A DNA stretch of 64,000 bases from Petrachloros mirabilis ULC683 (lineage in GTDB: Bacteria > Cyanobacteriota > Cyanobacteriia > Thermosynechococcales > Thermosynechococcaceae), in the NCBI RefSeq assembly GCF_009939295.1, contig NZ_WVIC01000026.1, positions 1 through 64,000 of the forward strand, given 5' to 3'. The stretch's first letter is position 1. Each line of letters starts with the position of its first letter. The notes beneath the pieces were generated by a model. It had not been told where the DNA came from, did not search any database, and saw only the letters and a program-made list of their open reading frames with translations. Below are positions 36,121 through 45,298 of this stretch, piece by piece. A program made the position numbers and the translations under genes.

Positions 36121-37839
36121 TTATTGGGTTTGGGCGGTTTGAGGGCTGCCCCAGAGGATCTGCTCTTGTTTGTAAATCACCATGCCAGGTTTGGCACCTT
36201 TAGGTTTGTAGACATGCCGGGGATGGGTATAGACCACGGGCACCTGATGGCTTTGGCGCGCCTGGCTATAGTAGGCAGCTAAGTTGGCTGTGAATTGTAG
36301 ATCTTCGGGGTCGGGATTTGTGCCGGCGTCCAGGCGGAGCAGGACGTGGCTACCCGGAATTTCTTGGGTGTGAAACCAAAGATCGTAATCGCTGGCGATG
36401 CGGAAGGTGAGCTGATCGTTTTGATGGTTGTTGCGGCCAATCAGGATCTCCCAGCCGTTGGGGGTTTGGTAGCGATGGAAGTTTGCGGAGGGACGGGGGT
36501 CAGGGGTGTGGTGGGGGGCGGGGATAATCTGTTGCTGAATGAGTTCTGCTCGGATCTCTATGAGGGCTTGCAGATCGGTGGGGTTTTGGTAGGTGTCAAT
36601 TTGTTGCAGGCTGGCTTGTACTTGTTCGAGATAGGCAATTTCAGCTTGAACGTCTTGCAGGAGTGGGGTGATGCGATCGCAAGCCCGCTTCAGTTTTTGG
36701 TGGCGTTTATAGAGTGCCTGGGCATTTTGGATGGCGGTTTTATCTGGATCAAGAGTCAGGGTTTGCGGTGCTCCTGTATCAAAATCAGGCAGGGTGAGGG
36801 TGGTGGTGCCCGGTTGCCATTCGCTGAGGTAGGCCATGAGTAAATCAGCCTGTTGACGATAGCGATGGGCTTCAGTGGCAGCAGCGAGTTGATCGATAAA
36901 TCCTTGGGCTTTGACTTGTAGTTTGCTGAGAGCGGCTTTGAGTTTTTGCTGTAGTTGCTGGGCGAGTTGTTGGAAATCTTGGTGCTGGCGTTGCTGGGTG
37001 TAGTAGGTGTCGAGTAGCATCTGGACGTTGGGGGTTTGCTGAGTCAGGTTCCAGCCTAGGACGGTATAGCCTGAGTCACACCAGCCTGGGGTAAAGGTTT
37101 CGGTCTGAAGGGCTTGTAGCCAGGCTTGCCAGAGCTGAAACAGACGAGCCCAATCTTGGGGGTGAAGGCTATCTGTTGGCTGTGAGGGCGACAGTCCAGC
37201 CGTCACAGCCATGGTTTTGGCGAGGGTGGCACTGACCCCCCGATAGGTTGTACGGAGCATTTTATCGAGGGCGATAGGAATTACGGTGAGCCGCTCTTGC
37301 CAGTGAGCTTGAGACTCCTCTAGGGTAGGAATTGGATCTCGCAGGGCTGGGGGGGGGACATAGGGTTGCCCAGTTTGAATAGGACGGATGCGAGATTGCT
37401 GAGTGCTGACCTGATGGGCGGCGGTGATGATCTGTTGGTTGGCATTGACGAGAATCACATTGCTATATTTGCCCATGATCTCGACATACAGGTGCCACTG
37501 GGGAACATCCTGGGGGCGGCGGCCAAACTGTAAGTCCATGACTCTTTCCCAGGGCTGGAGAGGAGCAATGGCGACTAGGGCTAGACCCTTGAGTTGATGA
37601 CGCAGTTGTTCACTAAAGGTGAAGGTATCCGGAGTTCGAGGTGGCGGGGTGCCTAGGCAAATTCGGGCGGCTTGGGGATGCCAACTGAGGGTGAGCCATC
37701 CGCGTTCTGTGAGGGTTCGCAGTCCTAGTTGCAAGGTGAAGCGATCGCATTGATAGACTTGTTCGAGTCGGGCCGGTAGCCACTGCGATCGCAGCTCACT
37801 GCAAGCGGCAGTTAAAGTGGTGTAATCAACAGGTTGCAC
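36121..37839 (-). CDS. NFACT/Rqc2 family protein (RqcH-like)
   Basis: A 572-residue protein. I prefer GTG at 37839, which yields the family N-terminus MQPVDYTTLTAACSEL; a TTG five codons earlier is possible. The NFACT-N part includes ELRSQWLPARLEQVYQ. A central coiled coil (about residues 285-420) follows, then the NFACT-R domain with IASDYDLWFHTQEIPGSHVL near residue 500. Homologues bind obstructed 50S subunits and direct C-terminal alanine tailing of stalled chains. Older annotations call them fibronectin-binding proteins. The gene is complete and alone. Confidence 0.92.
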   Translation of the reverse strand: MQPVDYTTLTAACSELRSQWLPARLEQVYQCDRFTLQLGLRTLTERGWLTLSWHPQAARICLGTPPPRTPDTFTFSEQLRHQLKGLALVAIAPLQPWERVMDLQFGRRPQDVPQWHLYVEIMGKYSNVILVNANQQIITAAHQVSTQQSRIRPIQTGQPYVPPPALRDPIPTLEESQAHWQERLTVIPIALDKMLRTTYRGVSATLAKTMAVTAGLSPSQPTDSLHPQDWARLFQLWQAWLQALQTETFTPGWCDSGYTVLGWNLTQQTPNVQMLLDTYYTQQRQHQDFQQLAQQLQQKLKAALSKLQVKAQGFIDQLAAATEAHRYRQQADLLMAYLSEWQPGTTTLTLPDFDTGAPQTLTLDPDKTAIQNAQALYKRHQKLKRACDRITPLLQDVQAEIAYLEQVQASLQQIDTYQNPTDLQALIEIRAELIQQQIIPAPHHTPDPRPSANFHRYQTPNGWEILIGRNNHQNDQLTFRIASDYDLWFHTQEIPGSHVLLRLDAGTNPDPEDLQFTANLAAYYSQARQSHQVPVVYTHPRHVYKPKGAKPGMVIYKQEQILWGSPQTAQTQ

Positions 37840-38069
37840 AGCAGTTGGCTTCAAAAAATGTTGTAATCACTACCCAGGGCTTCCCAGTGGCAATAGAACT
37901 GCTGGAAATCTGCCTTGAGGGATAAATTGCCGAGAAATTCAAGAATATCGACCCTAGGAGGTTGTTACTCCAATTCTTTTCTCGATAGGATGTGGAGTAA
38001 GACTGGCACTTTGTATTGTAGTGCCCCGACTCCCATCCCTCCGCGAATCACTCTTGCAGTCTGAGCCCT

Positions 38070-38336
38070 ATGGACATCAAGCTGATCAATATCGGATTTG
38101 GAAATATTGTCTCCGGCAATCGAGTAATTGCCATTGTCAGTCCAGAATCAGCACCGATTAAGCGTATCATTACAGATGCTCGCGATCGTGGCCAACTCAT
38201 CGATGCCACCTATGGCCGCAGGACCCGCGCGGTGATTGTTGCTGACTCTGGCCATGTGATTCTTTCAGCGATTCAGCCTGAAACCGTAGCCAATCGGTTT
38301 ATGAGTCACAAAGAGACTCAAGACGATGCCCACTAA
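38070..38336 (+). CDS. DUF370 / RemA-like protein
   Basis: An 88-residue protein of the DUF370 family: [20 protein letters not shown], then [20 protein letters not shown] and [20 protein letters not shown]. This is the RemA pattern. RemA in Bacillus is a DNA-binding activator of matrix genes. The cyanobacterial role is not established. It lies 15 bp upstream of gmk on the same strand, a neighbourhood seen across bacteria, so the two are likely co-transcribed. Confidence 0.93.
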   Translation: MDIKLINIGFGNIVSGNRVIAIVSPESAPIKRIITDARDRGQLIDATYGRRTRAVIVADSGHVILSAIQPETVANRFMSHKETQDDAH

Positions 38337-38351
38337 TCGAGGCTAGAATCC

Positions 38352-38972
38352 ATGTCTTTCGTCATTGACTCTTTTCTGGCTCGGAATCATCAGGTTCATC
38401 CAATGTCTGCCCTGAATTCTCTCATTGTCCTGACCGGCCCCAGCGGTGTCGGCAAAGGCACATTGCTGCGACCACTGTTGGCGCGCCATCCTGAATTGAC
38501 CCTATCTATTTCTGCCACCACTCGCTCCCCTCGCCCCGGCGAAGTTCACGGGCAGCATTATTACTTTCTAGATCGACCGCAATTCGAAGCGCTCATTCAA
38601 CAAAATGCCCTACTAGAATGGGCAGAGTACGCGGGCAACTACTACGGCACCCCCCGCCAAGCTGTAAACGACCAAATTCAGCAAGGACATCGCGTAATTC
38701 TAGAAATTGAACTCGAAGGGGCTCGCCAAATTCGACAAGCAGTTCCTGATGCCCTCCAGGTCTTTGTAAGACCTCCCAGCATGGCAGACCTCGAACGGCG
38801 GATCCGCGATCGCAACCAAGACTCAGCCGCCGCCATTGCCCAGCGTCTAGCTCAAGCACAGGTTGAAATCGCCGCCGCCCATGAATTTGATGTACAAATC
38901 ACCAACGACAATCTTGAAGTAGCCCTACAAAACCTCGAAGCCGCTATAAACGTTGCACCCCACTGCCATTAA
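38352..38972 (+). CDS. gmk: Guanylate kinase
   Basis: A 206-residue enzyme phosphorylating GMP to GDP. The P-loop is [12 protein letters not shown] at about residues 28-39; [20 protein letters not shown] is the GMP-binding segment; [14 protein letters not shown] follows. ATG at 38352 has GAGG upstream, but an ATG at 38403 ([15 protein letters not shown]) matches the shorter family N-terminus and is an alternative. It follows the DUF370 gene. Confidence 0.95.
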   Translation: MSFVIDSFLARNHQVHPMSALNSLIVLTGPSGVGKGTLLRPLLARHPELTLSISATTRSPRPGEVHGQHYYFLDRPQFEALIQQNALLEWAEYAGNYYGTPRQAVNDQIQQGHRVILEIELEGARQIRQAVPDALQVFVRPPSMADLERRIRDRNQDSAAAIAQRLAQAQVEIAAAHEFDVQITNDNLEVALQNLEAAINVAPHCH

Positions 38973-38989
38973 ACCCTGTCCATTATGAA

Positions 38990-39097
38990 TACAGCGGTTT
39001 ACAGATCCATGGAGTACATGGGGTGCAGGGGGCAGTGCCCCTTGTGTGGGGGTTCCACCCCCACACCCCGCACCTCACTCAGGTGAGAACCGCTATA
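38990..39097. repeat. 108-bp miniature element, copy B
   Basis: Left end TACAGCGGTT and right end AACCGCTATA. The central base of hairpin 1 is G (39035). Hairpin 2 carries loop TCC (39054-39056) in place of GGA, i.e. the reverse complement of the loop in copies A, C and D. It starts 18 bp after the gmk stop. Confidence 0.9.
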
Positions 39098-39195
39098 GTA
39101 CATTAAGAACTATATTCCGACCGATAAACCGGTCTTTTATGGCATGATCATGAATAAGGGCTAGCGTACTGATATATTTCCATAGGAGTTTAAGC

Positions 39196-39831
39196 ATGTC
39201 TCTGCGTCTCGGCGATACGGTTCCCAACTTTACTCAAGACTCTTCCACCGGCCCCATTGATTTTTACGAATGGGCCGGCGACAACTGGGTAGTCCTGTTT
39301 TCTCACCCCGCAGACTACACCCCCGTTTGCACCACAGAATTAGGGGAAGTTTCCCGCCTCAAACCTGAATTTGAAAAACGCAACGTCAAAGTAATCGCCC
39401 TCAGCGTCGATGACGCCAACTCGCACCAAGGTTGGATTAGCGACATCAACGAAACTCAAAACACCACGGTTGACTACCCAATCCTGGCCGATGCCGACAA
39501 AAAGGTATCTGACCTGTACGAAATGATTCACCCCAACGCCAACGCCAAGGTGACAGTACGAACCGTATTTATCATCGACAACGAGAAAAAGTTGCGCACC
39601 AGCATTACCTACCCCCCCAGCACTGGACGTAACTTTGCCGAAATTTTACGGGTGATTGACTCCTTACAACTGACCGACAAATACTCTGTTGCCACCCCTG
39701 TGAACTGGCAGCAAGGAGAAGATGTAGTCGTAGCACCCACCATTCCCACTGAAGAAGCCCGTCAGCGCTTTCCCAAAGGGGTTACCGAAATTAAGCCCTA
39801 CCTGCGGATGACCCCTCAGCCCGACAAGTAA
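39196..39831 (+). CDS. 1-Cys peroxiredoxin (Prx6 type)
   Basis: A 211-residue peroxidase. The peroxidatic Cys45 is in HPADYTPVCTTELGEVSRL. The Prx6-type C-terminal extension (TPVNWQQGEDVVVAPTIPTE, about residues 165-205) is present, and no resolving Cys is seen. It reduces H2O2 and organic peroxides in the cytosol. AGGAG precedes the ATG. It is followed by a strong terminator, so it is monocistronic. The window thus encodes two distinct peroxiredoxins and an MsrA. Confidence 0.95.
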   Translation: MSLRLGDTVPNFTQDSSTGPIDFYEWAGDNWVVLFSHPADYTPVCTTELGEVSRLKPEFEKRNVKVIALSVDDANSHQGWISDINETQNTTVDYPILADADKKVSDLYEMIHPNANAKVTVRTVFIIDNEKKLRTSITYPPSTGRNFAEILRVIDSLQLTDKYSVATPVNWQQGEDVVVAPTIPTEEARQRFPKGVTEIKPYLRMTPQPDK

Positions 39832-39869
39832 TGCAAGTTTCAGTAGCTCCAGCAACATAAGGTAAGCGA

Positions 39870-39901
39870 CACAATGCCCCCTCCGAGTAGGGGGCGTTGT
39901 G
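39870..39901 (+). terminator. Intrinsic-type hairpin after the 1-Cys peroxiredoxin gene
   Basis: A 13-bp stem, CACAATGCCCCCT (39870-39882) against AGGGGGCGTTGTG (39889-39901) with one G-U pair and a 6-base loop, is followed by ATTTC. It lies 38 bp after the stop. Confidence 0.7.
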
Positions 39902-39945
39902 ATTTCAAACAGGTTATGCATCGAGTTAGGTCGAACTGCAATCGG

Positions 39946-40239
39946 CTACCGCATCACCAGAGCTTCAAAAAAGTTGACAGGGCAAACCTTCAAATCGTGA
40001 ATAGTAAGCTCCTGCTCAGAGATAGTCAGTTGTCGAGGCTGACAAAATTTACAGTGGGTGTAAATGACTTGGGCATTTTCTTGCTTCAAGTCTTTTAGGT
40101 AATCAAACTGAGATGCTTCTGTCTCTTGGCGATCTCGAAAAGGACCAAAGTAGTAAATACACAAGGGGTTAAGTGTCCCGACTTCGAGCCACCAAGCAGG
40201 CATCATGGGCAAGGTATTTTGATTTTTGAGTAAATTCAT
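39946..40239 (-). CDS. DUF1816 domain protein
   Basis: A 97-residue cyanobacterial small protein. The DUF1816 core is PAWWLEVGTLNPLCIYYFGP followed by FRDRQETEASQFDYLKDL, then a Cys-containing tail (HCKFCQP). Family function is unknown. It is transcribed leftward and converges on the peroxiredoxin terminator. ATG at 40239 has a weak AGGAAC upstream. Confidence 0.8.
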   Translation of the reverse strand: MNLLKNQNTLPMMPAWWLEVGTLNPLCIYYFGPFRDRQETEASQFDYLKDLKQENAQVIYTHCKFCQPRQLTISEQELTIHDLKVCPVNFFEALVMR

Positions 40240-40501
40240 AAATAAGTTCCTAGGTGCGAGGATTATATTTGTACCCCAGCAGTTGCAATAGAAGCACTCG
40301 CATTCATCTCAACTCGTGAGCTAAACATGAGTACTTTTCTTATCTTGTACAGCCACCCATCACAGGCCAAAGCCGCTGTAAGGCTTATCTTTCTTAACGC
40401 TTTTAGCTAAAAAACATCCCAAGAGATAGACACTCAGCTATGCTCAGAAAAGTGCGGGATAGCTCAAATCAAAAGATGTCACTCATCACCAACAAAGTTC
40501 A

Positions 40502-40609
40502 TATAGCGGTTTACAGATCAATGGAGTACATGGGGTGCAGGGGGCACTGCCCCCTGTGTGGGGGTGGAACCCCCACACCCCGTATCTCACTCAGGTGAGA
40601 ACCGCTATA
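40502..40609. repeat. 108-bp miniature element, copy C
   Basis: TATAGCGGTT and AACCGCTATA termini. Hairpin 1 centre is C (40547), i.e. inverted relative to copies A and B. Hairpin 2 loop is GGA (40566-40568). It lies between the DUF1816 gene and the TonB receptor gene. Confidence 0.9.
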
Positions 40610-41139
40610 ACTAATTTACAGGCTATAGTGCTTTCTAAATAGGTGAGGCGCACCAAAGTTTTGCCTTAAAACAGTTTTAGGCATTAGTGTCTACCTGACT
40701 AGATAGATTCTTTCTACATGCGTGTAAATCGTTATCTTAAAGAGCCAAATTAAACCAGACTAAATTTATACTTCAAATGTGGCTCGCTTGCTCTTATTGT
40801 ATCGGCTTAGCCTTCAGGGGAGTTAGCATTCTCCGCACTGATTCATTAAAAAAAAATTAAGAAAATTGAGATCATGTGCTGTCTTTGATAACGCTGTTGC
40901 CCGATCTCGGTAAAACCAGTATGCCAATGGCGATACCTGGTGCGATCCAATATCGCTTCTTGTGGCAAAGGACTGAATTCACCGCCTGATCCTGGCAAAA
41001 CTCCGGGGTGCGATCGCAAATACTCCGCCTGAGGATCATCATCGAGGCTATCCGTCCCCATCATCCAGTATCTTTGTTGAGAAAGATTTTTAATTATCTT
41101 TGCCAGGGGCTAATTCCTCAAAGCATTAACGGATAAGGT
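40610..41139. other. 530-bp upstream region of the TonB receptor gene
   Basis: No gene is supported. A 72-codon minus-strand frame (40846-41064) has no recognisable features. The region should hold the receptor promoter. The only notable site is the A/T-rich dyad at 41082-41101. Confidence 0.4.
41082..41101. promoter_or_regulatory. Candidate Fur box upstream of the TonB receptor
   Basis: The 20-bp AAAGATTTTTAATTATCTTT has perfect outer arms AAAGAT/ATCTTT and an A/T-rich centre, ending about 38 bp before the receptor start. Size and composition resemble Fur operators; the central match to the GATAAT hexamer repeat is only partial. Confidence 0.35.
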
Positions 41140-43629
41140 GTGATGGCTGATAACGTTCAACAATTAATTTTATTAGTGGGGATACTGGCTGGACTTCCTG
41201 TAGCCCCAGCAGTTGCAGAAACTGCGCCCCCAACCCATGGGTCGCCCGTGAGCACCGAAGCGGCTGACTTGCGGCTAGCCCAAGGACTGACGCAGATTAC
41301 AGGGGTTCGCGTTGTTTCTGGCTCAGATGGCTGGCAACTGTTTCTGGATGCAGACGGCGATCTGGCCCAGCCCACCCTGGCAACCGTCGGAAATGCCTTG
41401 ATTGTGGATATTGACAATGCCACGCTGGCTTTGCCTGAGGGCGACCGCTTTGACCTCAACAATCCCACAGAGGACATCGCCCTGATTTCTGTCAATGCCA
41501 TCGGTGCCAATCAGGTACGGATCGCCATCACCGGCCTGGACGGGCCGCCCACGGCCACGGTCAGTAGTGTAGGCAGCGGTCTGGCGCTCACCATTGGCCC
41601 CACCGTCGCTCGAAGTGAGACCAGCGATGACACGCTACGCATTGCCGTCACTGGCAGCGGGGATGAGGGCTACAACCCTACCCAGAGCAGCACCGCCACT
41701 GGCACCGAGACCCCCCTGCGAGATGTGCCTTTTTCAGTGCAGGTGATCCCGAGAGCGGTGATTGAAGATCGCAACGTCGCTGAACTGGGCAAAGCCCTAG
41801 AAACTGCCAGCGGTGTGGTCTCTGCTGGGGGGCGGGGATCCAGTGTATTCGGGCCTGGTTTCTTTATTCGCGGATTTAACTCACGCGGGGGCATTTTCCG
41901 CGATGGGATCCAAAGCAACTCTCTGGCTCCCCTCAGCAGCCAAGATCTAGAGCGAGTGGAAGTCCTCAAGGGGCCAGCCTCCATTCTCTTTGGTCAGGGG
42001 GAACCCGGCGGCATCATTAACTTGGTGTCCAAAAAGCCACTGCCAGAGCCTCGCTATGCCACATCCCTCACGATCGGCAATTTTGACAGCTATCGGGGAG
42101 ACTTCGATATTTCAGGACCTTTGACTCCGGATCAAAATCTTCGCTATCGCTTAAATTTTTCCTATGAGGACTACGGCAGTTTTCGAGATTTTGTCAATGG
42201 CAAGAGACTCCTGATCTCACCCATTCTAGCCTGGGATATTACGGACAAAACCTCAATAGAATTTTACGGGCAGCATACCTGGGATCGTGAAACCATTGAT
42301 GAGGGTATTCCCGTTGGTGCCAGCGGCATTATTGATATTCCTCGCAATCGCTTCCTCAATGAAGATTTTGGTGAATTTTCCCAAAGTCAGTTTAACCTGG
42401 GCTATCGCTTTCGACATGAATTCAGCGATAGCCTGTCATTGCGGCATTCCCTTCAATATCAGCAATATTCTCCTGAGCGCTTTGTTCCTTTCTTTGATGA
42501 TTTTGATGAAACCACAGGACTGCTGGCGCGGAGTGCCTACTTTGCAGGGGGCACCTATCGACGATTTTTTACCAATGTAGAGGCAATCGGCAAGTTCAAC
42601 ACCGGTTCAGTCAAACATCAAGTCTTGTTTGGGGTAGAATATCGAAACACTTTAGAAAAACCGGAATTTCAGTTTGGCATTCCCTATCCTGCAATTAATG
42701 TTTTTAATCCAGTTTATACGAGAACCCCATTTGCAGTTAACCCCTTCTTTTTTCGAGATGACAGAATACAAACCATAGGGATTTATCTCCAAGATCAGAT
42801 TGAAATTCTGGAAAACTTAAAGCTACTAGCTGGTGTTCGCTACGATTGGTCTGATCAATTCCGCACTACTCAGATTTTGGGCGAACCCCGTGAAGAATTT
42901 GAACAAACCGATAGTGCCTTTTCACCCCGATTTGGTCTTATTTACCAGCCCATTGAACCCGTCTCGCTCTATGCTTCATACACCACTTCCTTTAGTCCCT
43001 CTTTTGGGGCCAGTTTAAATGCCGATGGCTCTAATTTTGACCCCGAAACCGGACGTCAGATTGAACTTGGGGTGAAGGCGGATGTCACCGATCAGCTCAG
43101 TATCAATTTTGCCCTGTTTGATATTCGTCGCCAAAATGTGCAGACGCCCGATCCTAACAATCCTCAGTTCTCATTGCAGACCGGAGAGGTAGCCAGTCGA
43201 GGGCTAGAGCTGAGCGTCAATGGCAGCATCTTGCCGGGCTGGAATCTTACGGCTGCGTATACATTTTTGGATGCATTTGTGAGCAAAGATAATACGTTTG
43301 CGGTGGGCAATCAACTCGCCAATATTCCAGATCATCAGTTTAGCCTCTGGTCAACCTATGAAATTCAAAGCGGGAATTTGCAGGGGCTTGGGTTGGGTCT
43401 GGGATTTTTCTATTTGAGCGATCGCCCCGGCAACCTGGACAATACCTTTACGCTCCCCAGCTATTTCCGTACCGATGCGGCTCTGTTTTACCGTCGCAAC
43501 AACTGGCGGGTGCAGTTAAATCTTGAAAATCTTTTCAATATCAACTACTTTACGGTGTCAGATGAATTCCTGGGGGTGACACCCGGTGCCCCCTTGACGG
43601 TTTCCGGAAAAGTTTCGGTGGAATTTTAA
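41140..43629 (+). CDS. TonB-dependent siderophore receptor with N-terminal AMIN domain
   Basis: An 829-residue outer-membrane receptor (GTG at 41140 or adjacent ATG at 41143). A signal peptide (residues 1-27, ending AVAE) is followed by an AMIN domain (about 45-150: LTQITGVRVVSGSDGWQLFL...). The plug (about 185-300) has PFSVQVIPRAVIEDRNVAEL, SVFGPGFFIRGFNSRGGIFR and LKGPASILFGQGEPGGIINL. A 22-strand barrel runs to the C-terminal NINYFTV...VSVEF with terminal Phe. It should import ferric siderophores using TonB energy. The AMIN-receptor fusion is known in cyanobacteria and may tether to peptidoglycan or the periplasm. Its stop overlaps the FecB-like start, so the two are coupled. Confidence 0.94.
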   Translation: MMADNVQQLILLVGILAGLPVAPAVAETAPPTHGSPVSTEAADLRLAQGLTQITGVRVVSGSDGWQLFLDADGDLAQPTLATVGNALIVDIDNATLALPEGDRFDLNNPTEDIALISVNAIGANQVRIAITGLDGPPTATVSSVGSGLALTIGPTVARSETSDDTLRIAVTGSGDEGYNPTQSSTATGTETPLRDVPFSVQVIPRAVIEDRNVAELGKALETASGVVSAGGRGSSVFGPGFFIRGFNSRGGIFRDGIQSNSLAPLSSQDLERVEVLKGPASILFGQGEPGGIINLVSKKPLPEPRYATSLTIGNFDSYRGDFDISGPLTPDQNLRYRLNFSYEDYGSFRDFVNGKRLLISPILAWDITDKTSIEFYGQHTWDRETIDEGIPVGASGIIDIPRNRFLNEDFGEFSQSQFNLGYRFRHEFSDSLSLRHSLQYQQYSPERFVPFFDDFDETTGLLARSAYFAGGTYRRFFTNVEAIGKFNTGSVKHQVLFGVEYRNTLEKPEFQFGIPYPAINVFNPVYTRTPFAVNPFFFRDDRIQTIGIYLQDQIEILENLKLLAGVRYDWSDQFRTTQILGEPREEFEQTDSAFSPRFGLIYQPIEPVSLYASYTTSFSPSFGASLNADGSNFDPETGRQIELGVKADVTDQLSINFALFDIRRQNVQTPDPNNPQFSLQTGEVASRGLELSVNGSILPGWNLTAAYTFLDAFVSKDNTFAVGNQLANIPDHQFSLWSTYEIQSGNLQGLGLGLGFFYLSDRPGNLDNTFTLPSYFRTDAALFYRRNNWRVQLNLENLFNINYFTVSDEFLGVTPGAPLTVSGKVSVEF

Positions 43630-44651
43630 TGGCTCGATTTCGATGGCGGCAATGGCTGTTGGTTGGCTTGATGCTAGTGAGTCTGGTGGTGGCCTGTCAG
43701 CCTCAGGCAGAAGAAGAGATAGGTGCTGCTCCCTGCCGTGTGGTTACCCATGCTGCTGGAACCGCTTGTATCCCAGAGTCAATTCAACGGCTGGTGACCC
43801 TGGATGGAGTGACCTTTGAGTATGCGATCGCAGCGGGTCTTTCTCCCATTGGCACCGCAGTGAGTGGATTGATGGATCATCTGGCCGAGCAAGTGACCCA
43901 GGTTGAGAACGTCGGGGTATCGGGGGAGCCCAATTTAGAACGAGTGCTGGCGCTGAAGCCCGACCTGATTGTGGGCTTAGATTACAACCAGAGTGCCTAT
44001 GCTCAGGCAAGCCAGATTGCACCCACACTGCTATTTGAATTTGAGCACAGTGGCCAATGGAAAACTGTCTTTCAGCAATTTGCAGCGGCACTCAATCAAG
44101 CTGAAGTCGCTCAGCAAACCCTGGCAGACTACGAGGCTCGCCTCGCCACTTTTAAGGCTCAAATGGGGGAGCGGCTCAACACCCTTCAGGTGTCGGTGGT
44201 GCGCATCTATCCAGATACCATCAACCTCTACCTGCGGGATTCCTTCGTGGGCATCATCCTCCAGGATGCCGGGTTGGCGAGACCCCCAGCTCAAAACATT
44301 GGAGCAGAGGAAGCCACAGCCCGCTTTGGCAACCCCATTCAAACCAGCATCAGCCGCGAGCTGCTAGCCCAGGCCGATGGCGACGTGATTTTTGTATGGA
44401 CAAGCGAGAACACCCCTGAAGCAGCAGCAACCGCTCAACAAAATTTACAATCCCTGCAACAAGACCCCCTGTGGCAGCAATTAAAAGCCGTGCAGGCCGG
44501 TCGAGTCTATCAGGTGCCCAGCTACTGGATTGGCAGTGGCCCCATTGCTGCCAATGCGGTGGTAGGTGACCTGCTTAAAACACACTCTGGTTTTTCTTCG
44601 CCTCCTTCACCCATTGCCGAAGCGCTTTCATCACTGCATTTCGACCTGTGA
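43629..44651 (+). CDS. Iron-siderophore ABC substrate-binding lipoprotein (FecB/FhuD-like)
   Basis: A 340-residue periplasmic binding protein of cluster A-II. The lipobox ends LVVAC with Cys23. PESIQRLVTLDGVTFEYAIA, VGVSGEPNLERVLALKPDLI and GRVYQVPSYWIGSGPIAANA are typical. The start overlaps the TonB receptor stop (TAATG), so it shares that transcript and would receive the ligand from the receptor. The last 26 residues (after VVGDLLK) do not look like the usual family end and are encoded by DNA overlapping the opposing Uma2 gene by 77 bp. This may be a replaced 3' end. No permease or ATPase genes follow. Confidence 0.92.
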   Translation: MARFRWRQWLLVGLMLVSLVVACQPQAEEEIGAAPCRVVTHAAGTACIPESIQRLVTLDGVTFEYAIAAGLSPIGTAVSGLMDHLAEQVTQVENVGVSGEPNLERVLALKPDLIVGLDYNQSAYAQASQIAPTLLFEFEHSGQWKTVFQQFAAALNQAEVAQQTLADYEARLATFKAQMGERLNTLQVSVVRIYPDTINLYLRDSFVGIILQDAGLARPPAQNIGAEEATARFGNPIQTSISRELLAQADGDVIFVWTSENTPEAAATAQQNLQSLQQDPLWQQLKAVQAGRVYQVPSYWIGSGPIAANAVVGDLLKTHSGFSSPPSPIAEALSSLHFDL

Positions 44652-45231
44652 TTTTGCTTTGCTCCAGATATCGTGGAATCACCTCTTTTAGAGGCAATTC
44701 TGGAAATAAATCACTCGTTTCAGACTCAACATACCTTCCCCCTCTCAGCAGGTTGATTTGTAGCTGCCCTCGCTCAAATCGCCAAAGCTCCGGCACTCCT
44801 AGCGCTTGATAAATATTGGGATGAGTTCGAGAGGTGATGTCGATTTCTAGTGCTAAATCAGGAGGTGGATCAACGGTTAAATCTAGTCGTTTCTTGCCTC
44901 GAATGGCTGATTCATTTTGAATATAAAAGCACTGATCCGGCTCAATTCCTTTAAACATGACTTGATTCTTAAAGGTCGTTGAACCCAACGTCAAAAACTC
45001 AATGTCTAGTTCTTCTAATAAAGCCTTAACTAAATCTCCAATCACCTCTTTGGCAGCTTCATGTTCAGGCAAAGGGGTCATGATTTCCAAATTTCCATTG
45101 TCATAGGCAATTCGAGCTGATCGATGCTCTCCTAACTCCTCCAAGATCAACTCAAATTCTTGCCAGCTCACCTCATGCAACAGCACTCGCTGCCCCGGCG
45201 GCACACTCAATCGTTTCAGTTCTAGCAGCAT
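44575..45231 (-). CDS. Uma2 family endonuclease-like protein
   Basis: A 218-residue Uma2/DUF820 protein. Features include SWQEFELILEELGEHRSARI, YDNGNLEIMTPLPEHEAAK, QCFYIQNE with the expected acidic neighbourhood, and PPDLALEIDITSRTHPNIYQ carrying Asp and Glu of the nuclease core. VPELWRFERGQLQINLLRGG comes towards the end. Its 3' end overlaps the FecB-like gene on the opposite strand by 77 bp, an unusual overlap that suggests this gene landed in or extended into the end of the iron-uptake operon. Confidence 0.92.
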   Translation of the reverse strand: MLLELKRLSVPPGQRVLLHEVSWQEFELILEELGEHRSARIAYDNGNLEIMTPLPEHEAAKEVIGDLVKALLEELDIEFLTLGSTTFKNQVMFKGIEPDQCFYIQNESAIRGKKRLDLTVDPPPDLALEIDITSRTHPNIYQALGVPELWRFERGQLQINLLRGGRYVESETSDLFPELPLKEVIPRYLEQSKITGRNAVMKALRQWVKEAKKNQSVF

Positions 45232-45298
45232 TACTCAACCCTCCAATCAATGGCTCAAATGACATGCACCTGGACTCAATACTATTTTTTGGTATTTT

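Noticed and set aside
40846-41064. 72-codon minus-strand frame upstream of the TonB receptor
   Set aside because: No recognisable motif or ribosome-binding site; it lies in a likely promoter region and may be a scrap.
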